Source of the DNA: Larix kaempferi
Taxonomy: Eukaryota; Streptophyta; Pinopsida; Pinales; Pinaceae
DNA: 64,000 nucleotides
Direction of reading: 5' to 3'
NCBI GenBank assembly: GCA_027924585.1
Contig: BSBM01000068.1
Span: 10,626,001-10,690,000 of the forward strand
The translations under genes and the position numbers were made by a program. This document shows positions 11,680 through 23,679 of this stretch, one piece after another. The notes beneath the pieces were generated by a model, which was not told where the DNA came from, did not search any database, and was given only the letters and a program-made list of their open reading frames with translations. Position 1 is the first letter of the stretch. The number at the start of each line of letters is the position of its first letter.

Positions 11680-11700
11680 GGAATAAACTATGATACCAAA
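11680..11700 (-). other. Primer-binding-site-like sequence upstream of copia gag
   Basis: On the minus strand TTTGGTATCATAG resembles the TGGTATCAGAGC initiator-tRNA complement used by plant copia elements, with one or two changes. It lies about 165 bases upstream of the gag ATG, where a primer site is expected. The adjoining sequence does not match the LTR at 8705-9526. Confidence 0.45.
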
Positions 11701-12554
11701 ATGAGAAAATATATTGCCTCGTATTAAGGGGTCAAGGGGGCTTAATTATGTTATATGGAAATACAAATATTTAGGGTATATTTTGTTACATTTTGTGCAG
11801 AAGCAGTGGCATAGTGGGGTATGCATATCCAATGAATGTAACTATTATGGCCCACCCATTTGTTGAATGTCTAGTGGGTCTATTGGGAATGTTATTTAAT
11901 ATCTAAAAGATGTAGTTAATTGTTTATTGAATAAACTAAATATTTCTCAGTTTCTCTAGTTCATTGAATTTCTTTCTATATAAATTCAATTTTAGTTTGA
12001 ATGTTTCAACACCACTTTGACAAATGTATGTTATATCCAATATTTTGAAAAATGTTTCTATATCTTTATCCATTTTTCTCTATTTAAAAGGTACATGTGG
12101 ATGGAAATGCAGATGAATCCACACAATGATTTTGAATTTGTAATTGTAACTGGTGAAGAACGTTCTACCCTTGGCATATGATGGTGGGGTAGGTTGACTT
12201 CGTTCTACTAATGTTCGTTCTACTCGGCATACTTTTGATGGATCCCGTTGCCCCAGAAAGAAGAAATACATGAAAAAACGTGATGATGATAGCGGGGGTC
12301 CATCAAAAGTATGCCGAATGGGTACTCGTTGAATGTGGAATTGAATTCCCCATCCAATGGCTTCTCGTGATCGAAATTTGAGTGAATATACAAGGAGATA
12401 AGTTGAAAATACGAATTGAAGAAGTAGTTTTTTCTCTTTGACCTTTTTACCTTTTTACTTTTTTACCCAAAAATGGTGATTCATCTCATCACCTTGAAAC
12501 CTATTGGTTGATTTTTATAGTACATTTCTTTTGTTTTGAGGCCCTTTTTTACCT
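11701..12554. other. Anonymous region beyond the copia primer site
   Basis: Expected to hold the 5' LTR of the minus-strand copia derivative, but its sequence does not match the 3' LTR by eye. Its CTCGTATTAAGGGG-type start could be the end of a different LTR. At about 12200-12310 the phrases 'ggcatacttttgatgg' and 'ccatcaaaagtatgcc' form an inverted repeat with a loop of about 65 bases. No gene is supported. Confidence 0.3.
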
Positions 12555-13190
12555 CAAAATTTCTCTAATGGGACCAAATCGTGCAAGTGAGGACCTTGGT
12601 ACTTCAACATTACTGCTCTTGCTTTCATCTTGCCACCATAGCAACTTCCATTAATGGGAGGAGAGGTTTGAGGCCCGTCTTTAAGACTCGAGCAGAGGTG
12701 AAAGCCACTTCTCCATGAGTTTGGAGGGGGGTTATGCATGCGCTCCCTCATTAGAAGGACGAGGGTTAAAAACATGGAGACCAAATGAATTGGGTAGGAC
12801 CTTGGTTAAGAACTATAATCCCTTCATCAAGCCTAGCTCCTTGGTTGGCCATGATGTCTGCCTTTGCATTGTTGTGCCTTAAGATATGGTAGAATTGGAT
12901 CCTAGTGATGTCGCAAATGGAAGAAACAATTCGTTTCCTGAATTTTGTTCAAAGTCTTGTCATGTCCTCTTTGGATAATTATCATTTTCTGAATAACAAT
13001 CTTGGAATCTCCAAGGGTGATGAAGTGTTCTATATGAAGCGACTTCATGATGTCAATCCCTTGAAGGAGAGATTCTCATTCAGATTGATTATTGGTTCTC
13101 CTGCCTAATCCCCATGCAAATTGATATACCTTATTCCCTCTAGGGTCATAAACAACCCCTCCCCCACCTGCCACCCCTTATATCAGTTTG
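12555..13190 (-). pseudogene. LINE-type RNase H fragment
   Basis: Minus-strand reading gives an RVT_3-like RNase H domain. It starts GGGVVYDPRGNKVYQFAWG (about 13170-13115), continues through RTNNQSE-ESLLQGIDIMK, where the catalytic Glu is kept but the next codon is TGA, then FITLGDSKIVIQK with the catalytic Asp. After a frameshift it ends NNAKADIMANQGA, the last Asp motif. This domain is found at the end of plant LINE ORF2 and of some degenerate host proteins. No RT domain precedes it in the higher coordinates, so the fragment is truncated and dead. Confidence 0.7.
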
Positions 13191-13199
13191 TCTTTTTAG

Positions 13200-14345
13200 T
13201 ATGAGAGGGATCCCTCTTTTATACCAGCTAATTAAGGGTTTGATATATAAAAGGATTATTTTCAAGAAACCAGAGTGTCAAATAAGCTCTAGAATAAGAA
13301 CACGAAGGAATAAGAGAACGAAGGATTACCGCATCCAAATGATCAAAAAATGGGAATTTTGGGGATTTTTTACAGGTATGTTACCGGAACTCAAGATAAT
13401 TTCTGGAAAATTAGGGAAAATTAATGAAAACATTGATTTTTTTTTGTTATGAATCATCATTTTTATAGTGTACTTGTTTCTGAAATTCACAAATGAAATA
13501 TTTTAATACCTTGAACATTGTAAGCACTGCCACCCTTCTAGACTGGTATCTATTCTTGGAATATGAGCACAATGGGCTATTGTTATGAGTAAAATGGATA
13601 AATCCCACAAGATATGGACTAAGAGAAGGGATGCAGGTAATGGATCTCTAACAACAGAACTGGATATGCAACTAGATTTCGATCTGCCAGCTGCCAGTGG
13701 ATCATAAGGGTCAATTTCTTTAATGGGTATCACCTCTTACAGTCCACCTGCAACTCATTGCCTGTGACTCGTGCTCTTACTTCTTGAGAAAGAAAAGAGT
13801 GATGGAAACCATCGTACCACCGTCTATACCACCATTAGAATAATCCAAATTCAATGAACCTATTCTCTCATGGAATAGGTTTGTTATCCCTCTCAAATAT
13901 CGAGTGTCAAGGAAGCACAGTCAATCCTTAATAATTCCAAGGCTCCTTCCTTGGAGTCCAGGTCTCCCTCTCTTTTATCAAGATATGATCTAATACAAAA
14001 GTGTTAAGAGTCGGCTATCCCTATGGAGGCCGCTCTCCTCTACACATGAAATACGTATATTAAAAAAAACATATGATAATAAAATGAAGGCGAAGCCCTT
14101 TATGAGGACCGACTCCAACTTAGAAGTTTTAGATCGTGGTTTATCTCTGCCAAAAAAGAGAGGGACGACTTCTCCATAGAGAGGGCTGATCCTTTTCTCA
14201 CAAAGACTGCTAGCACTATATTTTCATATTACCCTTTTGTGTATGGAATGAGGAGGAAGGCCTTTCTGGGCCAATCCCATTATTGATTTCTTGTTTTGAC
14301 GTTGTCTATATCTGGTTAAACTTTGAATTGTTTCATATAATATCC
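13200..14345. other. Anonymous sequence, no supported gene
   Basis: Short ORFs lack domain character. Purine-rich phrases such as AGAGAGGGACGAC recur near 14150-14190. This looks like an old, unclassified repeat. Confidence 0.3.
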
Positions 14346-14389
14346 TGGATGGAGAAGAGTCGTCCCAATTAAGGACCGAACTCTACCAT

Positions 14390-14860
14390 AAACAATTTTG
14401 GGTGTGTATTGATATATATATTTTGCACCATTGTGGTGGCATGCTATGAGGAGTGGTTATACTCTATGATCTATTCTCTAAAAATATTGCCTTGCATTTG
14501 TTGAGAGGGAGCGGTGAGTGGCCTCACTCCACTAAAATCTACCATGAACATTTTTGGGTGTGTATTGATATATATATTTTGCACCACTGTGGTTGCATGC
14601 TATGAGGACTGGTTACACTCTCTGATCTATTCTCTAAAAAGATTGCCTTGTGTTTGTTGAGAGGGAGCGGCCAATGGCCTCACTCCACTGAACTCTACCA
14701 TGAAATTTTTTGGGTGTGTATTTATATATATATTTTGCACCACTGTGGCTGCATGCTATGAGGAGTGGTTATACTCTCTGATATATTCTCCAAAAATATT
14801 GGCTTGCGTTTGTTGAGAGGGAGCGGCTGGTGGCTTCACTCCACTCTTCTATTTTATATA
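14390..14860. repeat. Tandem repeat, three units of 156 bp
   Basis: GGGTGTGTATTGATATATAT begins units at about 14400, 14556 and 14712 (TTTATATATA in the third), so the period is 156 bp. Units are about 90-95% alike by eye. Each contains a TATATATATTTTGCACCA core, a GCATGCTATGAGGA phrase and a GAGAGGGAGCGG phrase. No coding potential. Confidence 0.85.
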
Positions 14861-15074
14861 CTATGTAAGTCTCAAATATAGTGAAATCTCTCCTTGAAAT
14901 ACTGTTCTAGTAATCATGCTTTTCAGTTGGAGGAAAAAAATGGTTACACCATAGATTCGAAGCCCATATCTAATGCCATTTATTATAGATTCCTTCAATT
15001 AATATAAAAGGAGTGATCAACTCTAGTTGTTGCACACTTCTGTTAAATTATTCACTTGGAATTTTAGCATGCAA

Positions 15075-15205
15075 CCTTTGTTGAATTCCAAGAGTGATTA
15101 CCACTAAGTGACCTATGGTGAAGTGAAACGATTATAATCCCTGGTGTTGAATTGCAAGAGTGATTACCACTAAGTGACCTATGGCGAAGTGAAACGATTC
15201 CTTGA
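15075..15205. repeat. Direct duplication, two copies of about 66 bp
   Basis: AGAGTGATTACCACTAAGTG followed by ACCTATGG and AAGTGAAACGATT occurs at 15091 and 15157, a 66-bp step with few differences. It is a small recent tandem duplication in otherwise anonymous sequence. Confidence 0.8.
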
Positions 15206-17832
15206 ATGGTATTACTGGGTGTTGATTACTCATTTAACAATGAGTTGTACATTGACCAAAAATATTTATATACCCTGTCTATATTGTGAGTTTCCAAGAA
15301 TGTCGTATCCTCTCGATTTACCTGTACACTTTTTCTCTGTAAAAGCAAACAGGTAGTGCAGCCGCAAGTTCAAAATCAAGTTAGATGAAAATAAGTAACT
15401 ACCCCTTCTGGTAGCTCATATTTTCCTATTTGGTAGTGAATCCATGAGCAAGTACCCCTAGCTTTCCCTTATAGGGGACTGTAGTTTAGGGGACATGAGC
15501 CATAGTTCAATATTTCCCATTAAAGGATAAAGTTACCGATCGAGTTCGAGAAGAAGTGGCACATCTACAAATATTGAAAACTGGTTCAATGGCCTTTTCC
15601 AGTGTGTTTATCAACGTCTTCAGTATGACTTTGGGTGGTTCCTCATATATCTACACTTTTATTCATAAATATATGAATGGAGATAATTAGGACAGAGATG
15701 AACATAGCGAAAACCATAATGTCTAGAATCGTTTATCGAGATTACCTATGACTCTTTATACAACATATTGTTGGTGAATACTTCAATGCACAGTAGGTGA
15801 TTGATACATAGTCGTTGAATGCTACAAAAAACCTAAGTAAGACTCTCTCGCCCTTATTGGAATGCTAATTAATTATGTGGGTGCACATATCCTCGCTATT
15901 TATGCTTACAACTACTAATATTTCAAGTAGATCTTTCCCTTTCCTAGATGAACGTAGCAAAAACCATAGTTGTAAGAATCATTTAAGCTGACTTCCATTG
16001 CTGGTTGAATGACTCTGCTCGCCTTTTTGTCTAATGTGAGTACCCTCGACATTACGTTCACTTCTTTGTTGGTGTTTCATCCCTATTGGACCGGAGGGAT
16101 TGGAGCTCTGTATAATACATGAATGCACAAGCATGAACATGATAGCCGATTGAAAAGCCACCATCTCTCTCAACGTGAATGGAAAAACGATCTTGTTTCT
16201 AGAAAGAGCACTGTATTTGTTGTGGCTATGCAGCTTTGCCTTCCCACAATTGATATGTCTAGATTTACCTTCCAATAAAGAAAATCCTTATCAATAGTCT
16301 CCTCGATCCTAACCGATGGATTCAGTGACAGATATGAAAGCTAGTCAAATATGAGAGCCGGGCTAAGAGGACCAGGTAAAGTCTTCAATATTTTATTCAA
16401 TAATGTAATAAATTTCAGAGCACTTTTCTAGGGGAATCACTTTGAATAAATCTAGAGTTTTAGAGATATGTCTTGTAAATTTTTTAGAGAAAAACCAGCC
16501 ATTAGTCCTGTAGTAATCATGTAGGAAATAGTAATAGAGATTAATCGGTCTTCCTTAATTCCATAAATCCTATGACTTGAACCAAGTTCAAGAGGTTAAA
16601 AAACTCTTTTGAAAGTACAATAATGTTACTTTTCAACACATTTACCAAGATTCCAACTCAATGGAAGACAAACTATCTAAAGATGTTATGTTGTTACATA
16701 AGGGTATCTTAACCAAACAATAATTCAGAGAAGTCACTCTCCTATAAGATTCACAAATTTTTTTGTACTAATGGCCACTTAATGGCAGCTTTGCTACCTG
16801 TCATAGCTGAGGGTTGTAGACACTGGTTATGCTCATCTTGCTCTCTTGATGGTTTAAATGTTATGACTCTCTTTTGATAATTTTATTTTGATGACAAAAT
16901 GAGTATCCTAGGGGATATTGTAGGCAGACTTTAATTAGGGTTTTTAAGTTTTTTTTAGATAGACAACAAAATAGTAATAGGATCCATGATACTTTTCCTT
17001 GCAGTATTAGGAAAATGTATATTTTGATTTATTCCTCAAAGAGATCAAATAGTGATTTTTCCTTTGGAAAAATCACATATCTCAAACAACAAAGAAATCA
17101 GGGATCTAATGTGAATCTTTACCCTTCAATGAAGTTTCATGATCTTAATCAACAATCTTATTTTCATTTAAACAAAAAACACTAGTATCCACTCACCCTT
17201 TTTCTTTCCTAGTAAGAAACTAGCATGAATTTAGATAGAACAAATCACATTTTTAGCTACTAGAAGGTCCCCATCTACAATCTCACTAATTGGTATAAGA
17301 TACACAAAAATTATTCTTCTTATCATTTTATCATGCAGCTTGAGGGAAAAAATAAATAATTTCCATAAATAGACGAAGGTATATCCCGGAGCTTGCAATT
17401 AACTACTTCTGCAAAAATAAATAGACGAAGGTATAGTGTGGAGCCTTATTTTCAGTCCAATAATTTTCTTATACAATCTGTTGTTTATCCTTTCATTGTT
17501 CGATTCTCTACTCAAATTCTTTATTTTTGGTGTGGCATAGGACACTAGTAACTAAATATTGTCTAGGTTGATGGTGAAAGAAAATACTTCAAAATTATGC
17601 TTAATTCTAGTCAAGTAATACTTTTATACTTGATGCTTGAAATGAAACCACATATAAAACTTTTATGGTGGCTCTATTATCGTATTCAATTGGAATTTCT
17701 ATCGGTATTTTACTTAAGAAACTATGATATGGTTTAACATGCTGATGAGGGTTTTATTTTTTTGTCATGCATATGTTTGAATAGTTGTGTCTGTATATTG
17801 CATCTAATGTGCGTTGTTTGATTGTGTGGTAG
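15206..17832. other. Anonymous AT-rich sequence
   Basis: No ORF with recognisable domains and no LTR pair. The minus-strand 98-codon ORF at 15979-16275 has no domain character. A phrase near 17370-17430 ('aaataaatagacgaaggtata') is locally duplicated. Confidence 0.3.
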
Positions 17833-18075
17833 ATTTCTTCAAGTAGCAGTGGTAGCTCAAGTCGGCTCATCTGTGATACAAATTTTTGTTGCTTGTGTGA
17901 AGGTAGAACTAAATTATCTTGCTCAAAGCTAACATATATTTTGGAATATACTAGGAGTAAAGGAAGGTTTTCTGATTTTTATGTTATTTTTGCATAGGAT
18001 TGGGCTCATAACCATTTTGGTGATCAAGAGATTGAAAGTGCCCTTGGAAGAGGAGAAGATCGTGGAATAGCTTTG
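17833..18075 (+). other. Two exon-like segments of an unidentified gene
   Basis: Segment 1 is 17833-17902 (preceded by GTGTGGTAG, followed by GTAGAA). Segment 2 is 17998-18075 (preceded by TTTTTGCATAG, followed by GTAAGT). Joined, they keep one open frame: 23 codons (beginning FLQVAVVAQVGSS) plus 26 codons (beginning DWAHNHFGDQEIES), with both junctions at codon boundaries. The intervening 95 bases are T-rich like a plant intron. No further exons with matching frame were confirmed, although HESCTGSNVTKKKLG near 18570 follows another TTCAG. Product unknown. It could be part of a host gene with long introns or a captured fragment. Confidence 0.35.
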
Positions 18076-19399
18076 GTAAGTTTCCAAATTTAATGAGGAA
18101 TGTGTTTTTGACACATTGGGATTCCTGACATGAGGATGAATACTTGTAGCATTGTGACCAAAAATGTTAGAAATTGTCTAAGTTTTGAAAATGACCCACC
18201 ACTGGTGATTATAATGTATTGTATGTTTGGAGCAAGAGCTTAAGAAGACTTGCCAAAGCTTCATTGAGAATTTTGTTGAACTCATTAAATATAATCCTTG
18301 ATTACAAACTTTTACAGAGTGTGAGTGTTGTACTGACAGTATATTAAAAGATGGAAGCTTCGATGTATATCATAGATGACAAGTATCTAGTTGCTTATAT
18401 AGGTATTCGTTTTTTGCAATACTGATGATTTCTGCATGTCATTGTATCATTCAACTTGTCCATATGATATGTTGCATATACTCTGTCTTAGTTCAAAATA
18501 TAAAAACTTTGGTAAGGATGCCTGGTAAGGCTGATTGCCTTCTTCTTCTTCTTATAATTTTTCTTATGCTTCAGCATGAGTCCTGTACTGGGTCAAATGT
18601 AACAAAAAAGAAACTTGGGCCTCCTGTGAAGTACCGTTCACCTAGTAGGAAATAGGGATTTGGAACTCCCCATCCTTCAACTAGTAGGAAAATGGGCTCC
18701 AATTAAAATTTTGAGGAAGGGGTAAATCCTCCACCAAAGATTAGAATCACCCTTCATATTCCAAAAAAGGTTGAAATATTTGGGCAGAAAATAGATTTGA
18801 CTTCATTTCAAGTGTTTCTCCCCCTTTGTTGATATTTTCATTAACACTAGATTTTTCATTATCAAGATTTCTTCTAAAATTGATTTGAGAGATAGCCCAA
18901 GTTCATCGAACCCATTTTCCAACTCGTGAACCTTTGTTTGCTTCTACAACATGGAAATCCCACAATGAAATCAATGCTTAATGTAAGCTCAATTGACTGA
19001 ACAATTAATTTGATTCCTGTAAGTGTTAAACATTTATCCATTTGCATATTTGAGCATTAAAGATTGAGAGCAGTGGTAAGTTGTTTTGGTTTTGGTTTTT
19101 GATGTTTCAATATTTATCATTTGAGATCATTGATTGAAAATTGTGGTTTATGTTCTCATATCTCTAGTTCTTCTCTAACTCATGATGATAGCTAGTGATT
19201 TGAATGACCATTTGGTTACCTTCATTTATTAAATGGGTTTTTTTTATAATAATTTTAGCATGAAATCTCTTCACCATTCTTTGGTTTGTGGACTTTCCTT
19301 AAGGTCTTTGGTTTGTGGATTCCATCTTCTCAAATGGAAAAACTAGGAAATAGAGACTATATTGATGGCTTGCAACTTAGTGGGAAAAAAATGGCCAAT
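18076..19399. other. Anonymous AT-rich sequence
   Basis: Mostly AT-rich with no repeat structure. It may contain more exon-like fragments of the sequence at 17833-18075 (ORF at 18425-18655), but nothing firm. It ends where homology with 53118 begins. Confidence 0.3.
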
Positions 19400-20290
19400 G
19401 GGTTAGTGCAAGCTAATGAGAGTCACTTTTGGCGTGTTTGATGCAATAGAAAACTGGAAAATCAGGCATCCCTCAACTTACTTGGATTTTTTGAGATACT
19501 TACGCAAAATATCTTGCATTGAGTAAAAAAGATGAAATGTAGGAAATTGAATCACACTTGCAAATATATAACTTTTATGTATTGAAAATTTGCATAGCTA
19601 TGTCAAGTTTAATTTTTCCTAATAGACACTTTTTATTTTTCAGGCAAGTGATAAGGTATATGTTTTTCTGGGTGCAGCCTTTGTGGTCCTAAATGATGGA
19701 ATCAAGCTACAAAAATCGACATGCATGTAGAGAACATATAGCACTAGTGCACCATTATTTTTTGAAAATTAAATTAGTAATTTATAATTTTCTAAGTGAT
19801 CAAACCTCGAAAATAGTACGTCTTTTGTGGGTGCAGCCTTTGAAGGTCTTAATGCAAAAATCATGAAATGGGTTTTTGATATAACGTGGAGGTTAGTGTC
19901 TACTTTTGCACCATACAATTTGTTTTTGAAATGATCAAGAATTGAAAAGGTTATGGAAGAAACACTAGCAGTGTGTTTCACGAGTTAAGGAGGTAGGACA
20001 CAAAAGAAATTGAAAGAAAATAGGAAAAAATAATATTTTTAAATAAAAGTTACATATTTGGAATCTGCAGAAAATATGCTATTTGTGTTTAAGATTTCGT
20101 AAAATATGATTGTGTGTAGCATACTATAACGGGTGGCTAAGCACAGGCTTCTCCGGAAACTAGAAGAAATACACCCAATTAGCTTTGGCTTATCATTACC
20201 ATAACACAGGTTTGGTATTACTGAACCAAACTCCAAAGCATACACATAGGATTATGGTTGACATGCGGGCAAGTGAGTAGGGTTGTTTTA
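19400..20290. mobile_element. Unit X copy 1, left arm
   Basis: Homology to 53118-54020 starts abruptly at GGGTTAGTGCAAGC (GGGTCAGTGCAAGC in copy 2) and is then continuous, with many substitutions and small indels. Sequences outside this point do not match, so 19400 and 53118 mark a shared left boundary. Two internal segments contain a repeated phrase (the '...cctttgaggtcctaaatg' type at about 19675 and 19840). The short minus-strand ORF at 20039-20245 has a counterpart at 53607-53906 but no domain, so its conservation may only reflect shared DNA ancestry. Confidence 0.7.
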
Positions 20291-20465
20291 GGCTCTAACA
20301 AACACGTACGCGTTCTATTTAAATTTAAAACATATTGTCACGCTTTCAGAATTTAATAACGTGATCGCGTTATGTAACTACATAACGCGTGCGCGTTATA
20401 TAACAACATAACACGTGCGTGCTATATAACTACATAACGCGTGCGCATTATGTAAACTATAAAAA
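20290..20465. repeat. Unit X copy 1, left CpG tract
   Basis: Repeats of ACATAACGCGTGCGCGTTAT-type units, about 30 bp, contain near-palindromic GCGTGCGC and ACGCGT cores. It matches 54025-54190 in position and character. Alternating purine-pyrimidine CG steps are capable in principle of Z-DNA or cruciform formation. Confidence 0.75.
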
Positions 20466-20496
20466 CTATGTTTAATACTTGAAAGGGGGTGGGGAA

Positions 20497-21177
20497 GACT
20501 CAAGGGCATTTTTGGTTAATATTTGAGAAGGGGTGGGGAAGGGTCAAGGGAATCTATGGTTAATATTTTTAATAGGGGTGGGAAAGGGTCAAGCGCTTAG
20601 AAGGATGTTGGAAGCTTGAGTGGGGAGAGATGAAGGGAATGAAAATATGATGGGCTACAGGGGTGAAGGGTAGTGGAGCTTGAGAGCACTATTAGGAGTA
20701 GAAGAGGTTCCGAAGAGGTATACGGTTAGAAGTTGAAAGTGAGACTTGAGTGACTAGGGGGGATGGATGGAGGCAAGGGGCATGTGAGAGAGAAAGAAAG
20801 AATACAAGGGGGGGAGATACATAGAGTGAGGGAGGGAGAGGGACAATGGGGAGGAATGGATTTAGAGGGAGCGAGAGATATATGGGGATAGAACTAAATA
20901 AAGAGATAGGAAGGAAGGGACAAAAAGTGTCGGTGGGAGACATGCAGGGAGTGGTGGAGAGAGAGATAGAGAGATAATATGAGAGGAGGGGGAAGGGACA
21001 TAAAGTGATAGAGAGAGAGAGGCAGTGATGGGGAGATGGGGATAGGGTGAGGGAAAGATAACATGAGGGAGGGATAGAAGGTGAGAGAGAGAGAAGGTAG
21101 GGTGAGGGATGGATGGAGAAAGGTGGAGACAGATATGGATGGAGGGGCAATGGGTTTGAGAATGGAAAGGGACATAA

Positions 21178-21212
<35 letters not shown>

Positions 21213-21540
21213 TTGATGGTTGGGGAGAGATCTAGACTAGAGGGAGGTGTGAGCGACAAAGAAAGTGAGAGGTTGTGTTTGTGTGTGTGTGTGATAAGGA
21301 AGGAGGAATTAGTGGGGTAGCAGGGACAAAGATGGTGTAAGGGAGAGAAAGCAATATAGAGGGAGGGAGGTAAAGGGAGTGAGGGACAGATCCAGGGATA
21401 AAGATACATAGGGAGGGTTACAAGGTGAGAGAGAGAGGGCAAGGGGGAGGGATAAAGGCACATAGGGGTAGTGATTAAGGGAGAACGAAGGGAGAGAGTG
21501 CTATAGGGACCTGGATAAATGCAAAGATAAAGAGAAGGTG
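20497..21540 (+). repeat. Unit X copy 1, long polypurine block
   Basis: Roughly 1 kb of plus-strand sequence is dominated by G and A (GAGAGAGGG, GGAGGGATAGAAGG and the like), with short TGTGTGTGTG runs near 21180 and 21280. The minus-strand Ser/Pro/Leu ORFs here are a composition effect. It is homologous to 54230-55310 and leads directly into the triplet array. Confidence 0.8.
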
Positions 21541-21678
21541 GATACCCTCCTCCTCCTCATATTCATCACCATCACCATCATCATCAACATCTTCATCATC
21601 ATCATCATCATCATCAACATCTTCATCATCATTGTCATCTCTAGGTTCCTCATTAACATCTCCATCTTCATCATCTTC

Positions 21679-21711
<33 letters not shown>

Positions 21712-21845
21712 TTCATCACCATCACCATCATCATCAAGATCTTCATCATCATCACCATCATCATCAACATCAACATCTTCATCATCATTTTTATCTCTAT
21801 GTTCCTCATCAACATCTCCATCATCATCATCTTCTTCATCATCTA

Positions 21846-21876
<31 letters not shown>

Positions 21877-22246
21877 TGCATCACCATCACCATCATCATC
21901 ATCAGCATCTTCATCATCATTGTCATCTCCCCCTTCCTCATCAACATCTCCATCATCATCATCTTATTCATCATCATCATCATATTCTTCATCACCATCA
22001 CCATTATCATCAACATATTCATCATCATCACTATCATCATCATCATCAACATCTTCATCATCATTGTCATCTCTAGGTTCCTCATCAACATCTCCACCAT
22101 CATCTTCTTCTTCTTCATCAGCATCATCATCATCATCTTCATCACCCTCACCATCATCATCAACATCTTCATCATCATCACCATCATCAACATCACCATC
22201 ATCATCATTAAAAACATCTTCATCATCATTGTCATCTCCCCCTTCC
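21541..22246. repeat. Triplet array segment a (CAT/CAA/CTT)
   Basis: Imperfect triplet array of ATCATCATC with CAA, CTT, CCA and TTG triplets. Longer phrases recur, notably GTCATCTCTAGGTTCCTC and GTCATCTCCCCCTTCCTC, giving a higher-order pattern of roughly 150-220 bp. It is interrupted at 22247 by a solo LTR. Acidic minus-strand and Ser- or Ile-rich plus-strand ORFs are composition effects. Confidence 0.9.
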
Positions 22247-23679
22247 TGTTGGCTATAACTGACCCAGAGGTTTTCTATAAGACCCAAGTTCTTTGTGGTT
22301 TCCCTTTGACCAACAAAACCCCTTTGCACCGGCTCTTTTGGAAACAACCTGCGAGCAGGTTGAGGTCTCACCCGAGGTGTATCTATGGGGTACTACGGAA
22401 TCAGGTTTCCACAATAAGTGATAAGTTGCTTGGACGGACGTACTGCGCAGCACAACAGGCGGTATGTGCTGCGAGGTGAGGCTGCGCATCGATGGGAAAC
22501 GCTGTGGTCCACACCACTAAGTTCTTTTACTACGGAGCTTCTACTAAAACCGCGAACTATGTAGTGCAACTTTATACTCGACTACATTGAAAATGCTTGA
22601 GGTTCTGAATTGACTATCACTCATCCACTCATTCAACTACTCAATTGATTATCAATCTACTATTCATTCATCCACTTGGTATGGTTACGATTTGAGCATA
22701 TTCTACTGATACCATCTAATTGTTATGCATTTATTGTATTGCACATAAATAAGTACTTAAGTGATCTCTTAACACTTAACCAACTAGTTGATTCACTGTT
22801 CTCAAACATAAGCTAAATGTTCACCATTCATCTATTCATGTAGAGCTTAACATATCATCTCCATACCTCCTCTGATGGCAAATGCATACAACAGTTCTCT
22901 CATAACAACATGCAAGGAAACATCTAGACATTCATTTACTGAAAACACAGGTAAGCATTCATTCATAAAACACAATTGCACAACACAATATTTAACGTGG
23001 TTCACTCCCCCGGATGGGAAGCTACATCCACAAGAACGGTTGGTAATATATATCTTTCAAAAGGGATGGGGACAATCGTTCTTAGTCTGCGCATCTGGTA
23101 GTGTATGCTTCATTGTGGCAGTTCTCCACGTCTTCATTCTGTCGCTCTCGGCCTTCTTGTCGCATGTGTTCCAACATGTCACTTTCCCTGAATCGTTCAT
23201 CTCTAACGGTCTCGCCCACTAGGCATGCCAAGCCATCGCTTTCCCTGAGCTGTCCTTTCCTTAAAAAACTTGTGCATTGGTCACCTTCCTGATTTGCTCG
23301 TGCCTTCTGCTCGGCACTCCTGGAGCATCTTTCCAAAATTACACCACTACTGGTCCATCCGGTACCTGCACCTGATCCTTGTCCAGCACTCCACTTTGCT
23401 GGCTCCACGTGGCCTGACTGCTTCATAGCACTACTTTCTCGCAGCGCTGGTCTTTGCAGTACTTCCAAAACTCGAATGTTGCACACAACTCCGCAGCATG
23501 GTTAAAAATTGGATGCTGTGCACAACTTCGCAGCATGGTTAAAACTTGGATGTTGTGTGCAACTTCGCAACACCCTCAACACTTAGACAAAATTACATCT
23601 TTTTATGAGCTGCGCTCAGCTCAACTTTTCCTCCTTATCGAAAGTGTTACCAAAACTTTGTCCCAACTTGGGTGCAACA
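22247..23679. mobile_element. Solo LTR (1,433 bp) with 5-bp target duplication
   Basis: Begins TGTTGGCTATAACTG and ends GGGTGCAACA, so termini are TGTTG...CAACA. CTTCC precedes it (22242-22246) and follows it (23680-23684). Both duplications lie inside the triplet array, which resumes in register of type. No ORF with retroelement domains and no primer site or polypurine tract is seen, as expected for a solo LTR left by LTR-LTR recombination. It contains 'atttaacgtggttcactcccc', a phrase style common in plant LTR elements. Orientation is not determined. Confidence 0.85.

Noticed and set aside
20692-21463. Ser/Pro/Leu-rich minus-strand ORFs in the polypurine blocks (also 54298-55194)
   Set aside because: Complement of a G/A-rich strand; open only because TCC/CTC-type codons lack stops. 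Length and frame differ between copies.
21632-22258. Poly-Ser, poly-Ile and poly-His plus-strand ORFs in the same arrays
   Set aside because: They are the three plus-strand readings of the CAT array. Their lengths follow array length.
22247-23679. Captured host gene inside the triplet array
   Set aside because: The segment has TGTTG...CAACA ends and matching CTTCC duplications, so a solo LTR explains it. Its ORFs (22875-23222, 23082-23486) have no domain.
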